A stretch of DNA of 64,000 nt. It comes from Verticillium longisporum. Lineage: Eukaryota; Ascomycota; Sordariomycetes; Glomerellales; Plectosphaerellaceae. The stretch is taken from NCBI GenBank assembly GCA_019188255.1, contig JAETXT010000004.1:5890001-5954000 (forward strand). The letters run 5' to 3'. The notes below the pieces were generated by a model that ran no database searches, was not told the origin of the DNA, and saw nothing but the letters and a program-made list of their open reading frames with translations. A program made the translations under genes and the position numbers. This document shows, one piece after another, positions 20,418 through 32,039 of this stretch; position 1 is the first letter of the stretch; the number at the start of each line of letters is the position of its first letter.

Positions 20418-21548
20418 CTACGTCGCGTTTCGTGGCGGCGCTGCCTCGAGAGACTGCCTCAGCCAGTCTGGCACAAAGGCCTTGACCTTGAGGCTGTTCG
20501 TCGCATCGGCTGCCGTCCACTCGACCTTGAACTCGTCCGTCGGCTGGTAGGAAGAAGTCGGCAACGGTCCCGCGAGATCCGTCAGCGTCTCGAGTCGACA
20601 CAGCGCCAGGCCAACATTGCCGATGCCGCTGAGCCACTTGCCCGGATTCCTGGCCCTCTTGCTGCAAGACTCAATCTTGGCCTCACGCGGTATGACACCA
20701 GCATCCACGCCATGGTCCCGGTACGCAAGCTCGGTTGGCATGGCATCCCCCTCGTTGTACAAGACGCACGGAAGGATCCTCTTGCGCACGACACCCCGGT
20801 GCTTCGTCCGGATGGTCAGCTCTTGGCAGACATAGCAGCCCTTGTAGTATTCGATGCCGCTCATGTAGACGAGGTTGCCCTCCTGCGGCAGCGCATGCTC
20901 CCGCAGCATCTCGCCCTGGCCCTCGGCCACGCCGCGCAGGTACCGCCGCAGCGTGTACGCCTGCTCATCGACCTGCTCGAGATCCAGTGCCGGCGCGGCG
21001 TCCCCCTTGCGCACGAGGCGGTAGCCCATGCCCGGGGCGCGGCGGTCGGGCATCAGGTCCCCGCGGCGGTAGACTGCGCTGGCGGGTCAGGCGCCGCGTC
21101 GTTCCAGAGGTGCCACACGCGGGCGTCCGAGTCGTCGAGGAGGCGAACATCGAATTTGGCACGCAGCTTGTAGCGGCGAATGTGCTTTGCGAGGACGGGG
21201 GCCTGGTCGGCGTCAGCCTCGATAAGGAAGCTCGTTTCGGGGCACCGGCGCCGATGGCAAGGGTGTCGGGATAGATGAAGACGTCGTTGAGGATGCGGCC
21301 GGTGGCGGTGAGAAAGGCAGCATAGAGGGGCCCCGGTGCGTTGATGTTGGCGGTGATGACGCCTTGCAGGAACTTGGCCGTGTCGGGGCCCGAGACGGAG
21401 ATGAGGCGTCGGGAAGGGAGGGGGCGTATGCGGCCGGAGGCGGGGGAGGGGGAAGAGCTGATCTGCAAGCCGAAGAGGAGAATGGACGGCGGGGGAGCAG
21501 GCGGCAGGCGGAGGGTGCCGGGGCTGCTGAGCGGAGGAGGGGTCGCAT
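20418..21548 (-). CDS. IBA57: IBA57-like mitochondrial Fe-S assembly factor, three apparent frameshifts
   Basis: Iba57/Caf17 is a folate-binding (YgfZ-type) mitochondrial protein needed for late assembly of [4Fe-4S] proteins. Reading starts at 21548 with an import-like N-terminus (RSAAPAPSACRLLPRR, then FSSSA). Conserved blocks follow in changing frames: SRRLISVSGPDTAKFLQG, an ADQAPVLAKHIRRYKLRAKFD-type region, then PDRRAPGMGYRL and the signature region to the stop at 20418. The frame changes fit one lost base each in short C runs of the coding strand: 21420-21424, 21239-21242 and around 21084-21086. No introns explain them. The signature reads KGCYVCQE where the family has KGCYxGQE. Either the gene is decayed or the assembly has indel errors; three breaks of the same kind favour error. 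Confidence 0.8.
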
Positions 21549-24500
21549 GGTGATGGTGCTCTGTGGTTTGGGGATGTTTACTGATGATGATGCATCAGCG
21601 GCATGTGGTACGAACGACGAAGGACGCGATGTGAGGGTCGAAACGTTCGTTGCTCGGTGTCCGGCAGTTGTCCGGGTGTGGGATGTTGCAAGCGTCGGGA
21701 GGTGTGACTGTAGAGAGGCAGAGCACGAATGGCAGCGACGAAGCAATGACGTGAGGCACGAAGCTTCCCTTTGCCCCCTTCAAGCTCTGCGGAAGGTTCG
21801 GCTGGTGATTGGCAGCTGCCCTGGCGACTGGAGCTTTGAGTCTGACGGAAGGAACTCTCGGATGGCCTGGTCTGTGCGTGGCAGGTCCGACGTACTGTAC
21901 CTTATTCAGGGTCCATCGCAACTGCCACCCACTGCCTGTCTGACCAAGCGACTGGCTCGCTCCTGGTTCTCCGCTGACAAGCCCCTGCCACAGATTGATC
22001 GGTCGTCGGCATCATGCCAAAGCCCGACACCGCGACGGGTGTTGAGTCATCACCCGTCCAGCTCGATCAGGCATTCCGTGACAGATGGTGGCCAGGGCCT
22101 GCCACAGCTGCCAGATTCCCGATCTGCCTTGATCTCCGCAACAGAAACGGATCTCGGACATGCTGGCGATGAACCCCGCGGCCAAGCATCCTTCCCCCAC
22201 GGCGATTTTTACCATGGCCGCCGGTGCTTGCCTGAGACGGCTTGTCAATTGAAGCTGGCCCATCCACTCCGCGCCGCATACAGGGTCGTCCTCAATCAGA
22301 CCACATCCCCCTTCCCCCCCCTACCTGTCAACGACAAACAATCAAGATTGAGCCGTTTCGACATGGGCGGCGATTTGCCAAGTAGGCCGCGTCGTAGACT
22401 TCATCATGAAACCCCCCGCCGAGGCAAGCAGGAATGGTTCCATGACCTCAGTGTCCCCGGCAACAGCACACCCCGATGGGCCTGGGCTCTCGGCAAGTAT
22501 CCGCTCCAGCGATCGATGGCTGCGTTGATCCAAACACGGGGCCTCATCAGTCCCCACAACTCTTTGTTGCCCCCGCACCCGCAACCGGGAGGAGATCACG
22601 GCAGCCGAGACCGAACTTGGTCCCCATCAAGGTTCGACTGTGCGAAAGGCTCCGGTCGGCCGACCCCATTAGTGATGGTACCTGTAATCCTGTAATGACT
22701 CTCGGCTGTCATGCTTCACCCAGACAGACAGGCAGGCAGTCGAGACATGCGCACGGCGACCAGAGACATTGTCTCGCGTGTCACCTGCAGCGCTCTCCAA
22801 CAGGCTTCACCGCCCTCCACGCCACGCCCATGCTGCACACTGATACTGAGAAAGGGCGGGAGCATGTTTTTATTCGCGAGAAAAGGGCGGGCTCTGCACG
22901 TCAGGCAGAACCCGCCTGGTGATACCATTGGCATCTGATAAGGGGTCATGCTTATCTGCACTTGGCTTTTGCCTGTGACCGGGCCAACGAGCACGGGAGA
23001 AGCATAGTGAGTGGTCACGCTGGAGGATGGTGTGATCCTCCGTCGTCGTCTCGAAACAACCCTCCCATTCGCCAGGACGCATGTCTCGTACTCTCCAGCA
23101 AGGTCGAGTCGAACGTACAGATAACGACCGATAACGCCAAACCCCACGGCGCAGAGGCCGGGTGATCACCAACGCCATCCGCGGCACCCGAGTGGGACCG
23201 AGGCAGAGACACCCTCCACCTCCCAGTCCAGGGGCCCCAACAGGAGCAGCTCGCGAGCCGCAGGACACGAAACCCGCCGTTCCTCCGCCAGAGGGCTGCT
23301 GCACTGCACTGCAACTCGCATGCCCTTGCATCTGGGAAAAAGACCGGCCTCAGTTCTGCCAAAAAGGGCCGATGGTTCGTCTCGAGGGCTTGTTGTTGCT
23401 TCTGTTCTACTGACTGTGGTGTGTAATGGTATATCGTCCGTCAGCTCTATCCTCCAGCCACCTGCTCTGTATCCGGCTGAATTGCCGGCCAAGTGTCAAA
23501 CCTAGCCACAGCGTTCATTATTCAGGCAATCTCCAATCCATCGCTTGGAGCGCCATGGTCGCGCCGTCCACGTCAGCCTGCGCGGCCATGTTGATCGACT
23601 TGACCGACAGCAATCATGCTGGTCGTGTATGCAGGACTCCTAGGCTGGCTGTGTCAGTCAGTAGTGCTGATAGCAGGGCATGCTCGAGTAAGTGGTTATT
23701 TGATGCGTCGCTCTGTGTGTGTGCGTGCGTGCGTGCGCGTGTGACGATGATACATGCTTCGCTGCGGCGCTTCCGATTGACGAAGGCCCCAAATTGCCAT
23801 GCGTTTTGTTCGTTCGAGTCAAAATACGTTTGAATAAGATTGGTGCCCCTTTTACCGCATTAATGGGAAATCTCCCTCAGGTGCAAACGCATGGCCCAAC
23901 GCAAGGACCGCAAACACAAGCCCAGCCCAGCTCAGCAAAGCCAGCCCAGCTCAGTAAAGCCATCCCAGCTCATAACAGAGCAAGAGCATAGAGCAGAGCA
24001 GCCCAACATCGACAGCGCATCCGTCCCCGACCAATCCTTTCCCTCACCGCCCGTTGCCCTGTTTGCCAACAAAGCAGTCGAAAAGTAACGTAGAAACCGA
24101 GAGGGGCCAAATGAATCGAGACAATCAATCAAAGCGGCCTGCCAGCTCAGGTCGTAAAAAAGGTCATGATCCAGCCAGCCCCCAACGTGCTTCATGCTCC
24201 GCATCCAGCGAAGAAAAGAAAGGAAATATAGCAACGCCGACCAGATATACTGTTAAGCTGTGCAGAGGCCACACCCCTCCCTCCTACGCTGCCTGTTCAG
24301 GCAGCCTTCCTTGTATGTCCTCATGCGATTGGCGGAGGAACGGGGAAGGGAGGTGTGCTGCCATTGACCGACGACCGCAAAGGGCGAAGGCGACGCGGCC
24401 CAAGCGACAACTGACTGGCAAAGACAGAGAAACGTGCGCTTCCGCCATTCTCTGCTTTTTTGTCGTTTAGTATACGCTGCTGCCTGCCAGCCCGCCGGCC

Positions 24501-25534
24501 CGCGTCGCTCGCCCTTCCTTTTACAGTTGTTGACCAAGCAATGAAGGTCAGGAAGGAATCCCCTTGTCGTATTTGTCGTATATATTTTGGGGGGGCATGA
24601 ATGGATGATGGGGGGGGGTGCGGTGTGTGTGAGATGGTCGGTAAGCTGGAATCCTCACTGTCCCCGCCGTGAGACAGTGAGACGAGGGCGGTCCCTCGGA
24701 TTCGGCTGCGTCTGACAAAGCCGGCGGTGATTGCTCATCAGACGCTCCCTGACCAAGACAGGCGCCAGGCAAGGTTTAAAAAAGGGGTGGGGTCGAGAGG
24801 GTGTGTCGATACGACGGGGAGAGATCTGTCGCGCTGGGCTGGGCTGGTATGGTGGGTGGGGTCTGCCCGTCCGCCCTGGCGACTCTTCTTTCCTTCCTTT
24901 CTCTCCCCCTTGGCGTGTCGGTGGGTTTTTTTTTGCAATGGCCGCCCACGCCCCTCCCCCTGACCGCCCGGCGGAGGACGGTATGTTGCCGAAGACCGAT
25001 GGCCGCGGGTGCCGAACTCGGGCGGGGCACGACCTTTTTTTGCTGGACTTCTCTGCCTATGCAGTCATAATGCTGTGATTGACTCGTGAAGCGTTTCTGT
25101 GACTCGTTAGCAGCTTTTTTGGCGTTGCATTGGCAGTGACTTCACTTTTTTTCAAGTGCGGAAGGAAGGAGCGGGGGGTTGTGTTTTGAATTGTGTTCAA
25201 TTGTAGAGTGAGATTTCACCTCGGCCGCTGCAGCAACTCGAGGGCGTGTAAACTATCTGATGACAAGAAATGATGAGACTGCCACTCGACCCGTGGGGAG
25301 CGGCAGCCAGAGAGATGTGATTCCGTTCCATGCTTCCTGATTGCTTTTTCTATGCAATCCATGCCGATCCAATATATGTACAGAAGAAAAAGAGTTGGCA
25401 TTGCTGCCTTTTGGAGATCCGTCTGGGTATCCTTGGGGAAATAAAAAACGCCGCGCTATGCCCCAATCGCTGTCGCTCAAGCAGGAGTAAACAAAACAAG
25501 AGTCGTCAATGTCGTAACCGTTACTCGGTGCATT
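21549..25534. other. Gene-poor region, about 4 kb
   Basis: No frame with family resemblance. A 443-codon plus-strand ORF (21364-22695) begins antisense to IBA57 and looks spurious. Local structures: a GTGTGTGCGTGCGTGCG microsatellite at about 23715-23745, a degenerate AGCCCAGCTCAG repeat at about 23920-23975, and G-, A- or T-rich runs around 24590-24950. It may hold regulatory or non-coding transcripts that I cannot recognise. Confidence 0.45.
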
Positions 25535-26257
25535 CTAGTACACGGAGATGGCGGACACGAGGCGGGCTGGGTTCCTCCTGGGGAGGTAGAAGCCCTCAGA
25601 GTAGAGGTTGTCTTGTTGTTGTTGCTGTTCGCTGGTGGGCTCTTGCTTGGCGTCCTTCTCAGAGAAGGTAAGAATGGTGTTGGGAGGCGAAGGTGGCATG
25701 GCGTCGTCGTCGTCCGAAGAGTAGTCTGAGTCGTGGGCCAGATCGGGTGGGGAGTTGGGGTGTGAGGAGGTGCGGACGTGCTCGAGCTGAGCGTAGTCCT
25801 CCTCGAGGTCGTCCTCCTCCATGTCGTCCTCGTCCTCGTCGACAGAGAGGATGGGGATCTGCTTGGTGGTGGAGGAGATGCGGCGGAGGCTCATGACTTC
25901 GGCCATCTCAATGTCGTCCTCCTCGTCGCTGTCGTACTCATCTTCCGAGTCGGACTCGGACTCGTCAGAAGAGGATGTGGAGGAGGCGTCGTCGGCGTTC
26001 CAGTCCTCTTCGGGGTCCTCGACAATCGAGTCGGCCCATTGGACATGGCGGTCCTTCTTCTCCTCCTGTGCGCCGCGGACGGACTGGTTGAACCATGACT
26101 CTTGCTCACGCTCGGCGTCGGCGAGGTCGAGCATCAGGCTGTCGAGGAGGTTGGCGTGTCCGACGAGCAGGCGGAGGTCGTGATCGGCGCGGGCAGCCTC
26201 GGTGGACAGCTTGGCCCGGGCCTTGTGGGCGAGGTAGTAGGTCTGCGTGATGGACAT
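25535..26257 (-). CDS. Acidic fungal protein of unknown function
   Basis: 240 aa from MSITQTYYLAHKARAKLS. An upstream in-frame methionine exists, but the N-terminus looks conserved only from this one. The first 70 residues form a probable helical region (LSTEAARADHDLRLLVGHAN, LDLADAEREQESWF). Next comes HVQWADSI, then a long acidic Ser/Asp/Glu tract (about 90-200), a poly-Gln stretch, and a C-terminal motif GFYLPRRNPARLVSAISVY. No enzyme motif, signal peptide or membrane segment is visible. The acidic serine clusters could be phosphorylated (inference). I recall similar fungal hypothetical proteins but no function. Confidence 0.75.
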   Translation of the reverse strand: MSITQTYYLAHKARAKLSTEAARADHDLRLLVGHANLLDSLMLDLADAEREQESWFNQSVRGAQEEKKDRHVQWADSIVEDPEEDWNADDASSTSSSDESESDSEDEYDSDEEDDIEMAEVMSLRRISSTTKQIPILSVDEDEDDMEEDDLEEDYAQLEHVRTSSHPNSPPDLAHDSDYSSDDDDAMPPSPPNTILTFSEKDAKQEPTSEQQQQQDNLYSEGFYLPRRNPARLVSAISVY

Positions 26258-29200
26258 GGTCTTGCGCAGAGAGGTTTGCTTGGTGGTGTGGGTGTTGAAT
26301 GGGGAGTGAGGGGGCGGTTCATGGTGGTGGATGGCATTTTGTACAAGTAGCACCAGGATGGTGGTGGTGGTGACTCGAACAGTTGAGATGGTGTAATTTT
26401 TGCTGGTTGTGACTCAAGGCAGACAAGCCGTAATCGGCAAGGAGCAGGGGTGTGCTAGGCTGCTGAGTGGGAGATGGCGTCTTGGATGATGCGAGCAGGG
26501 GCTAAGAGCCGCTGGCTATTGTGTGATGGTTAGGTAAGAGTGCTGTTTGGTGGAGCACTGGATGGTAATCGCTGTTGCGGGAGCAGTTGAGTTGACCTGT
26601 TGAGTGAAGCTGTTGAGTGAAGCTGTTGAGTGAAGCTGTTGATGATGTTTGGAATGATGCTGAAATCGGAAACTGACGATGGGGGGGGGGTGGGAAGGCC
26701 GGAGTGTTATAACTTGGCTGATGGGGATGTGGACGGAAGGGGTGGATGTGCCATGGACACTTCTCGAATTTCGGGCTCGCGGTCGGTAGTGGTGTGGATG
26801 TGTAAGGCCGCGAAGCCATGGGTCAGTCGCAGGCGTGGGAGTTCGGACTTTGGCCTCGGGTCCAGGCGGACGCGCATGGTAATTCCTAAGCCTCTTGCTT
26901 AATGCCACACCCTCCAGGGCCCCTGATTTGCGAGCAGGCTTCCCTGAGGACTGCTGACACAACCACACACACCCACACAAAGCCAGCCCGGCAGGCGCAA
27001 CCCACCGAAGGGCCGGACTTGGGCAGGTGGGTTCTTCCCGAGTGCGGGTGCGAGGTGCATCGTTGTGTATCAGCCAACCAAGCCAGCCAGCAGAGAGTGC
27101 CCAGCGAGCAAGCGACAGCCTGGGCAGCAGGTGCGAGACACACACGGTACGTACCCTGTGACTCTCTCGTCCTTCCTGCTCTCAGACGGGGCTTAGGTTA
27201 GCTCCGTCAATTTCACACGCCCTTGGCTTTGCTCTTGTCTCCGAGACTCCGTCCCCTTGCCCCCCGTTTCTGACAGAAGCAAGGCGTGTTTCTCGCTAAC
27301 CTAAGCCGTTCCCGGTGACTTTTGCTGCGTCGCCCGTCGCTGCGTTTCGCACTCGGCTTGTTAATCATCCTTGGCCGTTATCCCCATGGCCACCCTTTTC
27401 ATTGGCAGGTTCGCCTACTGCCTGCCTGCCTGCCTACGGTATTGTCCCTTAACTCTAGGGCAAGAAGGTGCATCACAAATCATACACCCCCCGCAGCTCC
27501 AGGTCCAGGTCCAGGTCCAGCACAGAGTCACAAACCCTCCGATGACTCTTTCGGCCTCGATACCCTTCTACTTGCGTCCCTGGGCTTCATGCCGCTCACA
27601 AATCGGCCAATGGACGCCCCGCGTTTCCGTTGTCGACTCATCGTGTCATCAACATGATCTCGTTGCCGTTGTCGCGGAGCGGCAGCCATCCCTCGCCCTT
27701 CAGGTCTCCGCTCCATCGTCAATTGAAGATCATGATGCCATTGAGCTCCATCGACCGCTAAGCGTTTGTTCTCATGTATGCATTGAGGCTTGGCCGTTAC
27801 CCACTCTAACCTGATCGGAGGAAACCGAGAGAGCCCATCCCCATCGCACGATGATTTCCTCAAACCATCGACTCGAACGAGCGAGGCACTGCAAGTCGTC
27901 CCGTACGGGGCCTCGAAATGTGGAAGCCTAGCGATTGCAAGGAACCTCGAAAGCGAAAGGACCACGAATGCCGAATGCATGCTCCGCCCCCATTTCAGTT
28001 CATCCGTCCCCGTCCTAGTGAGCGACCGGCCTCCTTCGGCTCCGTCCAAGACGCGAAAGCGAAGCGAACGAGGAACGTCGGGAACGAGCCAATCCTGTTG
28101 CTCCAAGAACACGAACATGCCACGCACGGTGCACCGCCCGGCTTGCGCGGTCGCTGCAAGTGAGTGCCACACGCCAGGCACATCACCCAGCAACACAGGA
28201 GCAGTGCAACTCTCCTCATACGCATCCCATCAGTCAGGATAAGGATAGTAGGGCTGAGCAATGCGCAAGCATATCCACCTACCTCATTGCTGTCGCAACA
28301 CTGGTGCCGACCCCTAATTGACCAAGGTTTTCGTATCCATCGTATACTGTCCTGTGGATGGCTGCCTTCCGCTAACAAAGTACTGACGACTCTGTTTGTC
28401 GGTGCCTGACTGTGCAATCTCCATGAGGATCAGGCTTTCCCGGAGGCATTCCATCCAAAGCATGCGAGCGGTCGCTTCGGGAGACGTGACGGTCATTGAG
28501 GCAGGGTCATTCTACGAAATCTTGCTTCCTCTTGCAGCGCTCATCAACTTTAAATGCCTACATCCGGATGCTTCGCCAGTTTTCACACCCCTCCCCGGCC
28601 GCCTCGGCCACAAGGCCGGCCATGAACCCCACGGCTTCCGACTCGTGCCGCCTAAACCCCGATGTGCTCCGGGCTACTGGGTGGTTACCAAGCCACAGAC
28701 CCCGGCAGAGCTAGCTATTCCTTTGGTGCCGAAATTAGGCCTCAGTACATAGACTGACCACCGCCTGCCTGAATAGCTCTAATGTGGATCTTGACAGGTA
28801 CTCCTTCAGTACATAGTTATAGCGGGTAGGTATATCAAAAGCAAGTAACGTACAGGCATATAGATGTACTGTTCGTTATGTCCTTTAATTCAATTGGCGA
28901 CATCTACTTTCTGCCACTTGGCGGTCGATCATATGAAGTACTGAGGCTTAATTTCGGCACCAAAGGGATGGGGGTCATCACAGTACACGAGATCACCTCC
29001 GGGCCGGCTTTTCACGATGCCCTCACTTTTCTGCCCGCCGTGGAGACAACCCCTCGGCGGTCGCAAATAATTGCAGCTGGCCGCCAGACTATCATGCCTC
29101 CAGGACTGACAGGCCTGTCGATTGTAACGAGCCATGAGCCGTAAAAGTCACATTGTGCCCATCCCGCTCTCACCAAGGAAATCGCACACCGTGGTCAGAT

Positions 29201-31607
29201 GGTGCTGTTCTCCGATGAGCATTTCAATTGCAGATTGCCGCGACTTCATTGCCAGAAGCAGTGACCAGCCGCCTTTGCGACGCGGTTTCATGCTCGTCGT
29301 GACATGGGAATAGCCGTCGGGTCCATCGCTAATCCCGAACGCCGCTCCGTTTCCTGTTCGTCAGTCAGCGGGAAAAACGGCAGGCCAGTGATGACGCCTT
29401 GCCCTGAACCCGCCGCAAAAGGGTCCTCGTGGTCCTAGCAAGTTGATCTCATCTTTGCTGACTAGTTGAGTCTAACTGATGGCAATGCCCTTCCCTTGAC
29501 GGAGGCATCTTGCGGTATCGAATCGCGGTATTCAAAATCCGCCGCGCCCGACCTTGCCGCCGCCGACCCTGAGTAGCATGACATAAGAAAGCGGGGGTGT
29601 CTCGAAGAACTGACAGTTCGGTCTTTTCGGGGATACGCGCTCCCAGAGACGCGCTATTGCTCAGCGTTGGATTGATCGATAATCATGACGTGCACAGGTC
29701 CATCCACACTAGTGATCCAAACTTTATTGCAAAGCTTCTTGCACCATTCGGACGCGACGTGATGTGAATACCGAGATGGTGTAATTGATCTCGCAGATCT
29801 CGAGTCGTCGCAGATCGAGCCCATGGGCTTTCAATGCGATGGAACTGGCATCATGGCAGATGAACAGGCCCAACGGACTCGCCTGGTTTCAAGACAGAGA
29901 GTCGGGGTCGGGCGCTGGTCTGTCCGCTGCCTGCATGCGTTGCGCGCCCTCGTGCAATCAGAAACGCACCCTAGTGATACGATGTGTTGAGGCAACGGGG
30001 GTTTTGCCGGCGTGGATTCGAAGTCTGAGGCCCAGCGATGCGGCGGGAACGGGGTCAGTAAGCGACACCCCCTTGGCCATAGCGCCGCGCAATGCGCTCC
30101 CAGAAAGGCCAGAAATGGGGCTTTTTTATTGCTGACAATGCTGGCACACGTCGTACGTCGCCCTATAACGCGAGGCACATGAAGCACCCCACGGCGAATC
30201 CGAAATTTGATGTGCCTCCCCTTTTCAAGGGCCGCAGCAAGGCATTCAATTGTCCATTCCCTTGGGCGGAAAACGACAAAGGGATAAGCCTCGACGGCGA
30301 ACCGGACTGAGGCGCCAAACCCTTGCCGGCCCAAAGGACCCACTCCTCACGCTTGAGGCCTTCTAGCGTCATGATGGCCCTTCTCCCGTCCTTCTAGCGT
30401 GGAAGACGGCGGGGTCTCGCGTCAGGACCGTGACGCCGATGGCTCCACCAAAGCGCACACCTAAGATTTTTTCCCCCCTTCCCAGTCTTCCTCGCTTTTG
30501 CAGTGCAAGGGATTTCCCCCCTGGCCTGTCAGTCACGATGGTGGAGACTTGGATTCCTTCGCCATGACGTGACTCAACGCCAGCCGGCCCTTGGCTCCGA
30601 CCTGCTCAGCGAAAAACCATCGCGAGTGTGTTCCACGGCGTGGTCTGGCCGGCGGGGTCGGTGGAGTTTTTCGCTTCCTCATTTTTTTCTTTTTTCTCTC
30701 TTCCTTCCCCGTTCCACTGCCACGCCTTCGCCTACTCAGGCGTTCCTTGTTTCCTCGCCCTCGAGACTCCGCTTCGGCGGCTCGGCCCCGGAGTGGAGAT
30801 TCTGGAAAGGGTTTGTAGGTCAGGCGGCGCGCTAGGGAGGGGTGAAGACTCTGCTGTCAGGATTTTTTTCTGCTGGAGTGCGGGACATCGTGAGGTTGGG
30901 GCGCCGCCGTGAGCCGAGGGGTGGTGGTGGTAGTGGGTGGTGAGTTGAGTGTGGCTGGATGCCGAGGCCGAGTGGCAGTCGAATTTACCTGCCTTTTCTT
31001 CTTCTTCTGCGCAGAGGGCATGCCGAGGCTTGGTGTTTGTTGCGAGTTCTTGACAGGCTGAGATTCCCGGGGGTGGCTCGGCGTGTTTGCTACAGGATGC
31101 TCCGCGTGTTGTTTGTGATGTAGACTTTGTATTCTTGGCCTTCGGTTCATTCCCGAACATGGCAGTGGTTCATCCACTACTGTGGCTATCTGTAAGCGGC
31201 TGAGAGAACCTCAACCTCCGATGCCGCAGCCCTGCGATTCCTGTAAAGCCTTCGGGTAGTGCATGACCAAGCTCGGAAGGCTGAGATCGCAGAGGGCGCC
31301 TTCAAAGTTGAAAGACGCTGTCGATATTTCATGCTGCACGGAACGACCACGTGTTGAGCTACGGCTGTCGGAATACCACAAAAGCCTTCCAGACAGAAGT
31401 CACCAACATTTCAAAAAATTCGGATGGACTGATCTACACATCTATCAAGTCATGAAAAAAGTAAAACATTTCGGGGTCCTCAGCTAGAGAACTGGCAGGT
31501 ATCGTAGACAACATCCGCATCCCATTCATCTCATGAAAGTCTACGGATGGACAGAGAACGCCAAGTGAAAAAATGTAATCGCATCTCGATGAGATGCTTC
31601 GTACATG
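26258..31607. other. Gene-poor region, about 5.3 kb
   Basis: The longest stretch here without a recognisable gene. Structures seen: a 13-bp tandem repeat (TGTTGAGTGAAGC, three copies, 26598-26636) and a 6-bp CCAGGT-type repeat at about 27497-27520. The many ORFs of 60-220 codons overlap in several frames without family resemblance. A run of six A at 31568-31573 may terminate the neighbouring minus-strand tRNA. Confidence 0.4.
26598..26636. repeat. 13-bp tandem repeat, three copies
   Basis: TGTTGAGTGAAGC at 26598, 26611 and 26624, followed by a partial copy. It lies about 340 bp upstream of the acidic protein gene. Confidence 0.85.
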
Positions 31608-31711
31608 TGACCACAGCAGGGCTCGAACCTGCAATCTCCTGATACCAACAGGCTACAATCTCTCGTGCTTCTGTATCGTAGTCAGACGCCTTGCCATTGG
31701 GCCATGCGGCC
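31608..31711 (-). tRNA. tRNA-Arg(ACG), 32-nt intron
   Basis: On the minus strand the acceptor stem GGCCGCA (31711-31705) pairs with TGTGGTC (31615-31609). The anticodon stem is TCTGA/TCAGG and the loop begins CT followed by anticodon ACG (31679-31677) and A37. The intron occupies 31675-31644. The T arm contains GCAGG-TTCGAGC-CCTGC. It is the second arginine tRNA in the window and decodes CGU, or CGN in part if the A is modified to inosine. Confidence 0.92.
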
Positions 31712-32039
31712 TTTGATGTCGACGGGGGCTCGTCGCGGGATACATGATGGGTGGAGATGGGGCTTTGCTGGAGCATGACCGACTCGGGCGTGGGCCATGG
31801 GCCGTGAGAGGGGCGGCGCTGTTAGGTCTGGGGCCGGAATCTCATCCATGACTTGTGCCTTGAACCTGATGTGGACGTTGTGGAGAATCATCTCATGGAA
31901 AGCGTGGACAGGCAGTCATGGTATGGGCGAACTGATGTGCTCAGGCTGTAAGCAGACGCATAAGATGACATCACGGGGCGAAGAGTAGGTCTGGAAAATA
32001 CGAACAACTTCACTCGTCTTGGATATCTATCTATAACAT
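31712..32039. other. Short intergenic region
   Basis: Lies between the tRNA and the 3' end of the Dbp8 gene. Nothing recognised. Confidence 0.5.

Noticed and set aside
21364..22695. 443-codon plus-strand ORF spanning IBA57 antisense and the following region
   Set aside because: Starts antisense to a conserved gene, has no family resemblance, and its composition is that of a random GC-rich open frame.
23715..23990. GT-type microsatellite and AGCCCAGCTCAG repeats considered as a CRISPR-like or regulatory array
   Set aside because: Units are degenerate, have no unique spacers and occur in a eukaryotic genome; they are simple low-complexity repeats.
28878..29144. 88-codon plus-strand ORF in the gene-poor region
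   Set aside because: No family resemblance, no supporting context and no convincing flanking exons.
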